This document shows, piece by piece, positions 8,005 through 17,228 of a stretch of DNA of 64,000 nucleotides. The notes beneath the pieces are model-generated. The model saw only the letters and a list, made by a program, of their open reading frames with translations, was not told where the DNA came from and made no database searches. The DNA is from an uncultured Clostridia bacterium (lineage in GTDB: Bacteria; Bacillota; Clostridia; Oscillospirales; Acutalibacteraceae): assembly GCA_944384855.1 (NCBI GenBank), contig CALWUY010000073.1, forward strand, positions 1 to 64,000, written 5' to 3'. A program made the translations under genes and the position numbers. Positions within the stretch are counted from its first letter, which is position 1. Each line of letters opens with the position of its first letter.

Positions 8005-8934
8005 TTATTCGGAGAAAAGTTCGGTTGAAAGATATCTTTCTCCCGTATCGGGAAGCAGGACAACAATGTTTTTGTTCTTATTTTCCTCTTCGCCCGCAAG
8101 CTTAATAGCAGCGTAAAGTGCCGCCCCTGAGGAAATGCCGGCCAATATGCCTTCTTTTCTGCCCAAAAGTCTTGCGGTATCAAACGCGTCCTCATCGCTT
8201 ACCGTTATAATTCTGTCATATATCCCGGTGTTTAGTACCTCCGGCACGAATCCGGCGCCTATTCCCTGTATTTTGTGCGCCCCCGCCTTACCGCCCGATA
8301 AAACCGCCGAGTTTTCGGGTTCTACCGCCACTATTTTTATATCTTTGTTTTTGCCCTTCAAATATTCTCCCACTCCTGTGACAGTCCCTCCGGTTCCCAC
8401 AGCCGACACAAATATATCTACTTTGCCGTCAGTATCCTTGTAAATTTCCGGTCCTGTGGTGTGAAAATGAGCTTCGGGATTGGCAGGGTTGGTAAACTGT
8501 CCGGCAATTATACTGTTTTTTATTTCCCTGTGGAGCTCTTCGGCCTTTTTTATAGCTCCGGACATACCGTATGCGCCGTCGGTCAGGACAAGTTCCGCTC
8601 CGAATGCCTTTATTAAGGTCATTCGCTCTTTTGACATACTGTCAGGCATTACTATTATGAGACGGTATCCGCGGCTCGCGCAGATAAGCGCGAGCCCTAT
8701 TCCCGTATTTCCTGATGTGGGCTCTATTATTACGGTATCCTCTTTAAGCTCCCCTTCTTTTTCCGCCATTTCTATCATCTTGGCAGCTACCCTGTCCTTT
8801 GCCGATCCCGCAGGATTGAATGCCTCGATTTTCGCTATTATACCGGCTTTAAGCTGAAGCTCTTTTTCTATATTATTTAACCGCAAAAGCGGAGTGCTTC
8901 CTATCAGTTCTTCAACAGAATTATATATTTTCAT
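8005..8934 (-). CDS. cysK: cysteine synthase A (O-acetylserine sulfhydrylase)
   Basis: 309 residues, full length. A PLP-dependent enzyme that makes cysteine from O-acetylserine and sulfide. The PLP lysine is K46 in NPAGSAKDRVA. The phosphate/substrate loops TSGNTGIGLA and GTGGTVTG are intact, as is the C-terminal SSGAALYAA. AAGGTGG precedes the ATG. It lies 29 bases after mtaB and is presumably cotranscribed, which pairs cysteine supply with an Fe-S enzyme. Confidence 0.95.
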   Translation of the reverse strand: MKIYNSVEELIGSTPLLRLNNIEKELQLKAGIIAKIEAFNPAGSAKDRVAAKMIEMAEKEGELKEDTVIIEPTSGNTGIGLALICASRGYRLIIVMPDSMSKERMTLIKAFGAELVLTDGAYGMSGAIKKAEELHREIKNSIIAGQFTNPANPEAHFHTTGPEIYKDTDGKVDIFVSAVGTGGTVTGVGEYLKGKNKDIKIVAVEPENSAVLSGGKAGAHKIQGIGAGFVPEVLNTGIYDRIITVSDEDAFDTARLLGRKEGILAGISSGAALYAAIKLAGEEENKNKNIVVLLPDTGERYLSTELFSE

Positions 8935-8963
8935 ATTTTTCCACCTTTTTATATAATTTTAGT

Positions 8964-10253
8964 TCAAAAAATTATTTCCCCCGTACAACAGTCACCGCAG
9001 GTATCAGTAATTTTCACATTCATTATACTTCCCAAAACCGCCCTGCTGTCTTTAACCTTAACCCGGGAATAGTTCGGAGTATATCCCTCATAAATTCCGT
9101 CCTGTACCGTTTCAAAAAGTACGGGGAAAACCTGTCCTTCCTGACTTCTCAGAAATTCCCTTTCGATTTCAGCGGCAGCAGATATCATCAGACGGCTTCT
9201 GCGGTTCTTTTCGGCGCTGTCCACCTGAAGCGGAAGTCTCCATGCCGCCGTCCCCTTTCGGCGCGAATACGTGAATACATGTGTCTTTGCAAAGCCGGCC
9301 TTTCTGACAAACTCAAGACTGAGGTTGAATTCATCTTCCGTTTCTCCCGCAAACCCGACCATTACGTCGGTGGTTATAGAAGCCTGCGGGAACATTTTTC
9401 TTATCCGGGTAATGAGATCATAATAAAATCCGGTATCGTAATGCCGGTTCATTCTTTTAAGCGTGGCGTCGCACCCGGACTGAAGCGACAAATGAAACTG
9501 CGGACAGAATTTTGTCTGACCTTTCAGCCGCTTGAGCATTTCATCACTTATATGATCGGGCTCAAGCGAACCTAACCGCACCCTTTTTATACCTTGAGCC
9601 TCGCAGACTGCGTCAACCGCATCGCAGAGGTTCAAATCACAGTCTTTTCCGTACGCCGATAAATTTATACCTGTAAGCACAATTTCAGAAAAACCGTTTT
9701 CCGAAAGTTTCTCCGCCTCCTGCCTGATTTGCAGCACCGGCTTTGAACGCACTCTTCCGCGGGCGTACGGAATTACGCAGTAACTGCAGAAACGGTCGCA
9801 TCCGTCCTCGATCTTCATATAAGCGCGCGTTCTCTCCGCAAAGGACGTAATCAAAGGTGTATTGAATTTTTCTCCTGTTTTATGAGGCTCCACCTCAAAA
9901 ATTCTTTTTTTCCCGCTCAAAAACCGTTCGGTCAGCGCAACAATATTTTTTATATCCGTATTGCCTGTAATAATATCCGCGCCGTCAAGTTTTTCCGCTT
10001 CCTGAGGGAATGCCTGTACCATACAGCCGGTAAGTATAATCACGGCATCGGGATTTTCGCGGCGGATGCGGTGAAGCAGCTGTCTGGTCTTGCGGTCGCT
10101 TTCCGACGTGACGGTACAGGAGTTTATTACCGCTATATCAAATGCGGATTTTTCCGTCACAGTATTATAGCCTGCCTTTGCGAATTCTTCTCTCAGGCTT
10201 TGAGTCTCATACTGATTAACTTTACAGCCCAATGTGTAAAATGCTATATTCAT
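8964..10253 (-). CDS. mtaB: tRNA t6A37 methylthiotransferase
   Basis: 429 residues. Radical-SAM enzyme that converts t6A to ms2t6A at tRNA position 37. N-terminal UPF0004 domain (MNIAFYTLGCKVNQYETQ) with its cysteines for the second 4Fe-4S cluster, radical-SAM motif CDRFCSYC near residue 150, and a C-terminal TRAM-like domain (GQVFPVLFETVQDG..GYTPNYSRV). The N-terminus and the C-terminal DTCGDCCTG fit the MtaB rather than MiaB/RimO branch. GTGAGG precedes the ATG. First gene of a three-gene operon. Confidence 0.92.
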   Translation of the reverse strand: MNIAFYTLGCKVNQYETQSLREEFAKAGYNTVTEKSAFDIAVINSCTVTSESDRKTRQLLHRIRRENPDAVIILTGCMVQAFPQEAEKLDGADIITGNTDIKNIVALTERFLSGKKRIFEVEPHKTGEKFNTPLITSFAERTRAYMKIEDGCDRFCSYCVIPYARGRVRSKPVLQIRQEAEKLSENGFSEIVLTGINLSAYGKDCDLNLCDAVDAVCEAQGIKRVRLGSLEPDHISDEMLKRLKGQTKFCPQFHLSLQSGCDATLKRMNRHYDTGFYYDLITRIRKMFPQASITTDVMVGFAGETEDEFNLSLEFVRKAGFAKTHVFTYSRRKGTAAWRLPLQVDSAEKNRRSRLMISAAAEIEREFLRSQEGQVFPVLFETVQDGIYEGYTPNYSRVKVKDSRAVLGSIMNVKITDTCGDCCTGEIIF

Positions 10254-10335
10254 ATTTCCTCACTTAAATTTTATATGTATATCTGTTTGTATTATACACT
10301 TATGCCGCTTTTTTTTCAACCGTACGATAAATTTC

Positions 10336-10364
10336 TTGACAAGAATCATTTGCGGTGTTATAAT
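10336..10364 (+). promoter_or_regulatory. sigma-A promoter of the thiT riboswitch transcript
   Basis: TTGACA (10336-10341), a 17-base spacer and TATAAT (10359-10364) are a perfect consensus. Transcription would begin at about 10371, at the edge of the THI element. Confidence 0.9.
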
Positions 10365-10371
10365 TGCTTTT

Positions 10372-10468
10372 GCAATAGGGAGCTTGATGAAACTCAGGCT
10401 GAGAGGAAGTCCGTTTTACTATGACTTCGACCTTTAACCTGATGCGGATAATGCCGCCGTAGGAAAAT
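10372..10468 (+). promoter_or_regulatory. TPP riboswitch (THI element)
   Basis: The conserved aptamer blocks are visible: GGGAGC, then CTGAGAGGAAG, ACCTTTAACCTGATGCGGAT and AATGCCGCCGTAGGAAAAT. It precedes thiT and is followed at once by an intrinsic terminator, so thiamine pyrophosphate should promote early termination. Confidence 0.95.
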
Positions 10469-10480
10469 ACGGAAATTTAT

Positions 10481-10508
10481 GCCGCAGGTATATTGCCTGC
10501 GGTTTTTT
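10481..10508 (+). terminator. riboswitch-controlled attenuator
   Basis: The stem CCGCAGG / CCTGCGG with six T residues lies between the TPP aptamer and thiT. This is the expression platform of the riboswitch. Confidence 0.88.
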
Positions 10509-10597
10509 ATTCTTTCTGCGGCTCCTTTAAGCCGGATGACTGCAGCGCCGGCTTATTCCGCACATGGCTGCAAAACGGAAGGAGAAAAGAAAAGAAT

Positions 10598-11194
10598 ATG
10601 AACGAAAATATTATTAAAAGTCCGGTTTACAAACTCACATTGTCTGCGATTTTTATAGCCCTTGCAACAGGTCTTAGCTTTATAAAAATCATCAACATGC
10701 CTTTAGGAGGCTCTGTTACGCTGCTAAGCATGCTGCCGATAGTTATGATATCAACTATGCTCGGCTTAAAATGGGGAATAGGAAGCGCTTTTGTATATTC
10801 GCTTCTTCAGCTGCTTTTCGGAATTACGCTTGACGGACTATTCGGCTGGGGACTGACACCCGTTATGCTTGTAGGAACTATTTTTCTCGACTACATTTTA
10901 GCGTTTACCGTTTTAGGATTTGCCGGTATGTTTGCTAAAAAAGGTTATGTAGGTATCTGTGCCGGCACAGCGATAGTTATCCTGCTCAGATTCGTCTGTC
11001 ATTTTATTTCAGGATTCATTATTTTCAGCAATCTTGCGCAATTTGAGCTTTTCGGCAGACTCTTCGAAAACCGTCCCGTGCTGTATTCACTGGCATATAA
11101 CGGCCTGTATATGCTGCCCGAACTGGTTATTACTGTGATAGCGGCAGCGATTATATTCAAACTTCCTCAAATCAAAAAACTTTGCAGCATATAA
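10598..11194 (+). CDS. thiT: ECF-type thiamine transporter S component ThiT
   Basis: 198 residues from the ATG at 10598; the frame is open further upstream but runs back into the terminator. Six hydrophobic helices. ThiT hallmarks are LSAIFIALATGLSFIKI, the GGSVTLLSMLPI motif and GLKWGIGSAFVYSLLQLLFG. It binds thiamine with high affinity and works with a shared energy module (EcfA/A'/T) encoded elsewhere. The TPP riboswitch supports the substrate. The AAGGAG at 10579-10584 is about 13 bases from the ATG, slightly long. Confidence 0.93.
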   Translation: MNENIIKSPVYKLTLSAIFIALATGLSFIKIINMPLGGSVTLLSMLPIVMISTMLGLKWGIGSAFVYSLLQLLFGITLDGLFGWGLTPVMLVGTIFLDYILAFTVLGFAGMFAKKGYVGICAGTAIVILLRFVCHFISGFIIFSNLAQFELFGRLFENRPVLYSLAYNGLYMLPELVITVIAAAIIFKLPQIKKLCSI

Positions 11195-11247
11195 TTATTA
11201 ATAGGTTTAGTTTTCAGAAAAATCATTTTCGCGCAAAACAATAATTT

Positions 11248-11285
11248 AAAAAAGCACGGACAGCTCTGACTGTCCGTGCTTTTTG
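11248..11285 (+). terminator. terminator of thiT
   Basis: The perfect stem AAAAAAGCACGGACAG / CTGTCCGTGCTTTTT is followed by TTTGT. It closes the thiT transcript. Confidence 0.92.
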
Positions 11286-11523
11286 TCAGAATTTTTCGGA
11301 TTACGGCGCCAAAAGAGTTTATACCGACCCGAATACCTCAAACCTGCGTCAAATATAATTTCCGCTTTTTCGGTATTTATATGGAAAACTCCGAAAATGT
11401 ATGTTATACTGGTATAAAATCTTTATACGGTCTTAATACCTCCGCAAATACCTTTAACCCTTTTTTAAATCCGGCAGATTATAATATAGCCGAAAGGCAG
11501 AGCTCTTAATAAGGAGGCACGCG

Positions 11524-11800
11524 AACCAAAGACGATTTTTGATTCTCGGTCCGGTAATCATTGTGGCAGCGGGGTATTTTATTATGGGAAGACCCGACAA
11601 ATTTTTGTATAAAGCCGTAAGACCGCGTCAAAAAATCGGGCAAGGCTGCCCCGTGTACGATTTTCAAAGGCTCTTGCGGCAGTGTAGCCGTGCAAAATGA
11701 AATCGAAGTATTCCTGCGTAAATATTCACACGCATGCGCATTGCCGTATGCTGCCGAAGAGTACGAACGTATCGACATCGATGAGCTGAGAGATACCTGA
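11524..11800 (+). pseudogene. possible frameshifted small membrane-protein gene upstream of kdpD
   Basis: A strong AAGGAGG at 11511-11517 has no start codon at the right distance. The frame after it reads a hydrophobic helix (FLILGPVIIVAAGYFIMGRPDKF) and stops at about 11700. A second frame then reads a protein-like tail (NEIEVFLRKYSHACALPYAAEEY) ending at 11800, 14 bases before kdpD. One start-codon change and one frameshift would explain both. The short N-terminal helix with PDKF recalls KdpF, but I cannot assign it. It could be chance. Confidence 0.3.
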
Positions 11801-11814
11801 AAAGAGGAAAAATC

Positions 11815-13785
11815 ATGTACATAAACAATAATTCAAAAGAGCATATACTTGCCTGTCTTTCCCCGTCGCCGTCTAACGAAAAGATAATCCTGGCGGCATC
11901 TCAAATGGCAAAATCGCTCAAAGGGGATTTTACCGCATTATACGTAAAAGCTCCGGCAGGCGAAAAATTAAATAAAGAAAATCAGCAGAGACTTGAAAAG
12001 CATATACGGCTGGCTGAAGACTGCGGCGCCGAAATCGTTACGGTTTACGGAGACGACGTCCCTCAGCAGATCACCGAATTTGCAAGGATATCTAAAATAA
12101 CTAAAATCGTACTGGGACACAGCAATGCCGCCGGACGTTCTTCATTCGGCAAGCAAACGCTGACAGATAAGCTGGCGCGCTTTGCTCCGGGAATAGATAT
12201 ATATATCATTCCCGATTCCGAAAGCACAAAAAAATACCGCTTAGTCAAATCTCCCTCCGGAACCGCGTTTCCAAGTGTAAAGAAAATCGTCATTACGCTT
12301 TTTATACTGATTCTGTCTACAGCAATGGGGTTTCTTTTCAACAGGCTAAGCTTCACGGAAGCTAATACTATAACCGTATATATTTTAGGCGCGTTGCTTA
12401 CCGCCCTTTTTACAAAGAATTATCTATGCAGCGGAGCATTTTCATTTGTAAGCGTACTCCTTTTTAACTTTCTGTTTACAGAACCAAGATTGTCTCTTGA
12501 AGCGTATGAATCGGGATATCCGGTAACGTTTGTCATTATGCTTGCTTCCTCCCTTATAACAGGTGTCCTGGCTAATAAATTAGCGTCTAACGCAAAACAT
12601 TCCGCAAATACGGCGTACCGCACTGGTATCATGCTTGAAACAAGCCGGCTGCTGCAGAAAGCAGACAGCGAAGACAAAATCATCAGCATAATAGCGCAGC
12701 AGATAAACAAGCTTCTTTCACGCAATATTATTATATATCCCGCTGATAAAAACGGATTATTGCAAGGACGGGTATTCCCGGTAAACAGCGATAACGACTG
12801 CCGTGCGCTTTTGACTCCGCAGGAGTTCAGAGTTGCGAAAGCGGCGTTTGAAAGCCGTAAAAGATGCGGAGCGACCACAAACAATATGAAATACGCGCTT
12901 TGTTTATATCTCCCGGTAAAAACAAACGACGAGATATTCTGTGTGATCGGCATCCAGATAGGCACTAAAAGCATCGATCCGTTTGAAAACGGAATTTTGA
13001 TATCGATTTTAGGCGAATGCGCTCTGGCTATTGAAAGCGTCCGCAATGCCAAGGAAAAGGAAAGAATTGCTCTGCTTGCAAAAAACGAGCAGTTAAGGGC
13101 CAACCTGCTAAGGTCGATATCGCATGACCTGCGCACACCTTTGACCTCTATTTCAGGAAACACAGAAAATCTGCTTTCAAACTTTGACCACATAGATGAA
13201 AAAACCCGCAGGCAGCTGTTAAAGGATGTCTACGACGATTCTCAATGGCTTATAAATTTAGTTGAAAACCTGCTTTCAGTAACACGAATAAGCGAAGGGA
13301 GAATGAATATAAAAGTATCCGCTCAGCTTATAGGCGAAGTAATAGCAGAAGCGCTTCTGCATATAGGACGCAAGGGTGAAAATCATAATATAACAACCGA
13401 TTTCTGCGATGATTTGCTGTTAGCCGACATGGATGCCCGCCTGATATGCCAGGTCGTAATAAATCTTGTTGAGAACGCCGTAAAATACACTCCCGACGGT
13501 TCAGACATAAAAATCAGCACAAGACATGAAGGAAATACGGTTCTGGTAAGCGTAGCTGATAACGGTCCGGGAATCGATGACGAAAAAAAAGAGGATGTTT
13601 TCAAAATGTTTTATACAGGAGAGAACAAAACATCCGATTGCCGCAGAAGTTTAGGATTAGGGCTTTATTTGTGCAGATCCATAGTAAACGCTCACGGCGG
13701 AAAAATCACACTGACCGACAACCTGCCTCACGGCTGTATATTTACATTTACGCTGAAATCAAGCGAGGTGCATTTAAATGAATAA
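11815..13785 (+). CDS. short KdpD-type sensor histidine kinase
   Basis: 656 residues; full KdpD is about 890. The N-terminal KdpD sensor/ATPase domain is missing. The order is a universal-stress-protein domain (8-125), four-helix DUF4118 membrane region (about 155-260), GAF-like domain (270-400), HisKA with phospho-acceptor H437 in SISHDLRTPLTS, and HATPase_c (NLVENAVKYT, DNGPGI, LGLGLYLCRSI). Overlaps kdpE by 8 bases. The genes that follow are a Ktr/Trk channel rather than KdpFABC, so this system probably controls that uptake route in response to potassium or turgor. Short KdpDs are common in Clostridia. Confidence 0.88.
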   Translation: MYINNNSKEHILACLSPSPSNEKIILAASQMAKSLKGDFTALYVKAPAGEKLNKENQQRLEKHIRLAEDCGAEIVTVYGDDVPQQITEFARISKITKIVLGHSNAAGRSSFGKQTLTDKLARFAPGIDIYIIPDSESTKKYRLVKSPSGTAFPSVKKIVITLFILILSTAMGFLFNRLSFTEANTITVYILGALLTALFTKNYLCSGAFSFVSVLLFNFLFTEPRLSLEAYESGYPVTFVIMLASSLITGVLANKLASNAKHSANTAYRTGIMLETSRLLQKADSEDKIISIIAQQINKLLSRNIIIYPADKNGLLQGRVFPVNSDNDCRALLTPQEFRVAKAAFESRKRCGATTNNMKYALCLYLPVKTNDEIFCVIGIQIGTKSIDPFENGILISILGECALAIESVRNAKEKERIALLAKNEQLRANLLRSISHDLRTPLTSISGNTENLLSNFDHIDEKTRRQLLKDVYDDSQWLINLVENLLSVTRISEGRMNIKVSAQLIGEVIAEALLHIGRKGENHNITTDFCDDLLLADMDARLICQVVINLVENAVKYTPDGSDIKISTRHEGNTVLVSVADNGPGIDDEKKEDVFKMFYTGENKTSDCRRSLGLGLYLCRSIVNAHGGKITLTDNLPHGCIFTFTLKSSEVHLNE

Positions 13786-14470
13786 GCCTACTGTTCTGAT
13801 TGTAGAAGATGACCCGCCGGTCAGAAATCTCATGACCGTAACACTCCAAGCCAATGATTATAAATTTATAACCTCATCAAACGCGGAAAGCGCAATAATG
13901 CAAGCGTCATCTCATAATCCGGATATAGTTCTGCTTGACTTAGGACTTCCGGATATGGACGGTATAGACGTTATCAAAAAAATCCGAACATGGTCAAATA
14001 TGCCTATTGTCGTTATAAGCGCCAGAAGCGAGGACAGCGATAAAATCGAAGCGCTTGACGCCGGGGCAGACGACTATTTGACAAAGCCTTTTTCTGTTGA
14101 AGAGCTTTTAGCGCGGCTTCGGGCGATAAGCCGCAGACTTGCCGCTATCAAGTACGAAAGCCAAACATCGGTCTTAAAAAACGGTAATATTACAGTGGAT
14201 TTTGCTGCCGGCTGCGCATATAAAAACGGTGAGGAAATGCATTTGACACCTATAGAGTATAAGCTGCTGTGCCTGCTTTCACAAAATATAGGCAAGGTAT
14301 TGACACACACGTTTATCACAGACAAAATCTGGGGAGATTCAACCGAAAGCAGCTTAGCTTCACTGCGTGTATTTATGGCAACACTTCGCAAAAAGCTTGA
14401 AGTGGGCGATAAATCGCAATACATTCAAACACATATCGGAATAGGCTACAGAATGTTAAAGGTGGAATAA
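13778..14470 (+). CDS. KdpE-type response regulator (OmpR family)
   Basis: 230 residues. Receiver domain with acidic pocket D11/D12, phosphorylation site D54 (LLDLGLPDMDG) and the conserved TKPF lysine region. The C-terminal winged helix has LTPIEYKLLCLLSQNIGKVLTHTFI and RVFMATLRKKLE. It is the partner of the upstream kinase, whose gene it overlaps by 8 bases. The channel gene follows 8 bases later, so the regulator and its probable target are in one transcript. Confidence 0.93.
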   Translation: MNKPTVLIVEDDPPVRNLMTVTLQANDYKFITSSNAESAIMQASSHNPDIVLLDLGLPDMDGIDVIKKIRTWSNMPIVVISARSEDSDKIEALDAGADDYLTKPFSVEELLARLRAISRRLAAIKYESQTSVLKNGNITVDFAAGCAYKNGEEMHLTPIEYKLLCLLSQNIGKVLTHTFITDKIWGDSTESSLASLRVFMATLRKKLEVGDKSQYIQTHIGIGYRMLKVE

Positions 14471-14478
14471 TATTTTAT

Positions 14479-15795
14479 ATGATACATTTTATTAAAAAGC
14501 AGTCTCCGGCAAGAATAATAGCCTTTGGATTTGCGGCGGTGATACTTATAGGGTCGGTTCTGCTGATACTTCCGTGCAGCGTAAACGAAGGGGTAAAAGT
14601 CCGCTATATCGACGCTCTTTACACATCTACCAGCGCGGTTTGTGTGACCGGACTCATAGCCATCGACGTAGGAACCGCGTTTACGCCGATCGGACAGTTT
14701 TTCCTCGCCGCGCTCATTCAAATCGGCGGCTTGGGAGTCACCTCAGTGGGAGCGGGTATTATCCTCGCTATCGGCCGCAAGATAAATAACAGGGGCCGAA
14801 ATCTTATAAGAGAGGCGTCGAATCTTTATTCAAGCAAGGGAATAGTGCGTTTTATCCGAAGCGTTTTTCTGACTACAATCGCATTTGAACTGACCGGCGC
14901 GGCATTGTCATTTATCGTATTCGTAAAAGACTATCCTCCGCTGAAAGCTTTGGGAATAAGCCTTTTTCACTCGATCGCGGCTTTTAACAACTCCGGTTTT
15001 GATAATTTAGGACTGTCCGGAGAGCTGTACAACAATATCAATTTCATTCCTTATCAGAACAATGTGCTCTTGAATCTTGTCACCTGCGGTCTCATTATTT
15101 TCGGCGGTATAGGATTTCTTGTAATCAAAGAAGTTATCGATAAGAAATTCAGATGGAAAAAGTTTTCTATGCACACAAAGGTTGTAATTTCAATGAGCTT
15201 ATTTCTTATTGTGACCGGTACGCTGCTTTTAAAACTTACCGAAAACATAAGCTGGATGGGAGCTTTTTTTCACAGCGTATCTGCAAGAACAGCCGGATTT
15301 TCTACCTATTTTCTCGGTGATTTTTCAAGTGCCGGGCTTCTGGTGCTTATATTGCTGATGTTTATAGGCGCATCTCCGGGGTCCACCGGAGGCGGAATTA
15401 AAACAAGTACGTTTTTCGTGCTGCTCCAGGGCATAAAATCAGCAGCCATAAACAAATCGGAAAAAGGGTTCAAATACGCAATTCCGAGCGGTACATTCAA
15501 AAAAGCGGCGGTAATCACGCTTCTTGCGCTGGGAGTTGTGCTTACCGGTACGTATCTGATGCTTATAATGGAACCGCATATAGATTTTATAGACGCTATG
15601 TTTGAAATTACCAGCGCATTCGGAACGGTGGGACTTTCCACCGGTATCACAGGCTCCCTCTGCGACGGCAGCAAGCTGCTTTCAATAATAATCATGTATA
15701 TCGGGCGGTTAGGACCGCTGACAATCGCAAACCTTTGGTACTTTACAAAAGTGGAGCGTGTTGAATATCCCGAAGGAAATATAGCCATAGGATGA
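14479..15795 (+). CDS. TrkH/KtrB-family potassium channel subunit
   Basis: 438 residues, ten or so membrane helices in four M1-P-M2 repeats. P-loop segments include TSTSAVCVTGL, FNNSGFDNLG, SVSARTAGFSTY and TSAFGTVGLSTGI, each carrying the selectivity-filter glycine. GASPGSTGGGIKTSTF is the family signature. It forms the membrane pore for potassium (or sodium-coupled) uptake, gated by the cytoplasmic ring encoded by the next gene. I call it KtrB-like because of size and operon partner. Confidence 0.9.
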   Translation: MIHFIKKQSPARIIAFGFAAVILIGSVLLILPCSVNEGVKVRYIDALYTSTSAVCVTGLIAIDVGTAFTPIGQFFLAALIQIGGLGVTSVGAGIILAIGRKINNRGRNLIREASNLYSSKGIVRFIRSVFLTTIAFELTGAALSFIVFVKDYPPLKALGISLFHSIAAFNNSGFDNLGLSGELYNNINFIPYQNNVLLNLVTCGLIIFGGIGFLVIKEVIDKKFRWKKFSMHTKVVISMSLFLIVTGTLLLKLTENISWMGAFFHSVSARTAGFSTYFLGDFSSAGLLVLILLMFIGASPGSTGGGIKTSTFFVLLQGIKSAAINKSEKGFKYAIPSGTFKKAAVITLLALGVVLTGTYLMLIMEPHIDFIDAMFEITSAFGTVGLSTGITGSLCDGSKLLSIIIMYIGRLGPLTIANLWYFTKVERVEYPEGNIAIG

Positions 15796-15812
15796 TAATT
15801 AAGGAGAGTATT

Positions 15813-16484
15813 ATGTTCAGCAAATCAAAAAAAGAAAAAAACACATACGGTATTATCGGGCTCGGCAGATTCGGTCAGGCGCTTGCGCTTGAACTTGCCC
15901 AGGCAGACGCTGATCTTATCGTTCTTGACAGGGACGAAGAAAAAATACGCGATTTCCGCGAATATACCGAGAGCGCCTATGTTGTAAAAGGGCTTGACAA
16001 GAAGACATTGATAGAAACCGGTATGCAAAACTGCGATATTGCCATAATATGTATAGGCGAGCACCTGGATACTTCTATCCTTACCACCCTTAATCTTGTA
16101 AGCCTTGGGATTCCGCAGGTAATAGCTAAGGCAACAAGCGTGGAACACGGTGAGATTTTAGAGAAACTGGGAGCAGACGTAGTTTATCCCGAAAGAGATA
16201 TAGCTATACGGCTGGCACACCGTCTTGAAGCCTCAAGGGTGCTCGACTATATTCAGCTCAGCGAAAAGCTTAACATTTCAAAGCTGATGGCGCCGGAGCG
16301 CATTGTGGGCAAAAGCGTCATGGAAGCGAACCTGCGCGGCAAATTCGGCGTAAACATCATAGCGATTGAAAACGGCAAAAACATTAATGAAAGCGTTATG
16401 CCGGATTATATATTCAACGCGGGTGATATTCTTTTTGTATCAGGAAGCAGGGAATGTCTTAACCGCCTTTCAGAATGGGAATAA
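15813..16484 (+). CDS. TrkA/KtrA-type RCK regulatory subunit of the potassium channel
   Basis: 223 residues from ATG 15813, which has AAGGAG six bases upstream; an upstream ATG at 15792 overlaps the channel gene but lacks a site. RCK_N Rossmann domain (YGIIGLGRFGQALALELAQ, then LIVLDRDEEK) binds ATP/ADP or NAD. The RCK_C domain (about 140-223) is where c-di-AMP binds in KtrA homologues. Gates the adjacent channel. Confidence 0.92.
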   Translation: MFSKSKKEKNTYGIIGLGRFGQALALELAQADADLIVLDRDEEKIRDFREYTESAYVVKGLDKKTLIETGMQNCDIAIICIGEHLDTSILTTLNLVSLGIPQVIAKATSVEHGEILEKLGADVVYPERDIAIRLAHRLEASRVLDYIQLSEKLNISKLMAPERIVGKSVMEANLRGKFGVNIIAIENGKNINESVMPDYIFNAGDILFVSGSRECLNRLSEWE

Positions 16485-16536
16485 CAAAAAACGCTTTTTT
16501 GCCCGTATAATATTCAATATTTTATAATTAAATCGA

Positions 16537-16578
16537 TAACGGCTGCGGGACTGAGTTTCTCCGCAGCCGTTATTTATT
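16537..16578 (+). terminator. terminator of the potassium operon
   Basis: The stem AACGGCTGCGG (16538-16548) / CCGCAGCCGTT (16561-16571) is followed by ATTTATTT. Confidence 0.8.
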
Positions 16579-16685
16579 TAATAAACAGTAGAAAAATTGC
16601 GAGATTTGTGATATAATTATTTTGTTCGAATTATTGTAAGCTGAGTTGAAAATACAATAAAATCATATATGCGGAGGACTGAACA

Positions 16686-17228
16686 TTGAAAGAACTTTTT
16701 TCTCTTTTTTTTACTTTTGCAAAGGTCGGGGTCATGACCTTCGGAGGCGGATATGCCATGCTGCCCATTCTTCAGCGGGAAGTATGCGAAAAAAAAGGCT
16801 GGGCAACAGATGAAGAGCTTATGGATTATTTTGCAATAGGTCAATGCACTCCGGGTGTAATCGCCGTAAATACCGCCACCTTTGTGGGTCAAAAAAGGAA
16901 AGGAATTATCGGGGGCATTATTGCCACGCTCGGTATAGTTTTTCCGTCGCTTATCATAATTTCCCTGCTTGCCGGCGTCATAGAAACTTTTTCTCACCTT
17001 CAATGGGTCCAGCACGCCTTCGGCGGCGTAAGAATCTGCGTCTGTATTCTTATCATCAATGCTGTTGTAAAGCTGTTTAAAAAAGCCGTAGCCGACTGGA
17101 AAACGCTTTTGATTTTTATTGCCGTAACGCTCGGCAGCACATTTACGGCTATAAGCCCCGTCATATACATATTGATTGCCGCCGCCGTCGGCATCGGCAT
17201 TAAGGTCATAGAAGGGAGAAAAGCTTAA
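16686..17228 (+). CDS. chromate transporter, N-terminal-half type (CHR family)
   Basis: 180 residues starting at TTG 16686, eight bases after GGAGG. CHR-family short form with the signature VGVMTFGGGYAMLPILQREV and the conserved FAIGQCTPGVIAVNTATFVG. Five or six helices. Short CHR proteins work as heteromeric pairs, and the second half follows with a one-base overlap. Substrate in anaerobes is uncertain (chromate, sulfate or another oxyanion). Confidence 0.9.
   Translation: MKELFSLFFTFAKVGVMTFGGGYAMLPILQREVCEKKGWATDEELMDYFAIGQCTPGVIAVNTATFVGQKRKGIIGGIIATLGIVFPSLIIISLLAGVIETFSHLQWVQHAFGGVRICVCILIINAVVKLFKKAVADWKTLLIFIAVTLGSTFTAISPVIYILIAAAVGIGIKVIEGRKA

Noticed and set aside
10493..10597. Upstream extension of thiT
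   Set aside because: It would begin inside the riboswitch terminator, and the ATG at 10598 starts the known family domain.
11286..11509. Possible c-di-AMP (ydaO) riboswitch before the potassium operon
   Set aside because: Such switches often precede ktr genes, but I could not find the conserved blocks. A candidate -10 (TATACT near 11406) is all that is visible.
12420..13193. 257-codon minus-strand frame opposite the kinase
   Set aside because: It overlaps the GAF and HisKA region of a well-supported gene and looks like an antisense shadow.
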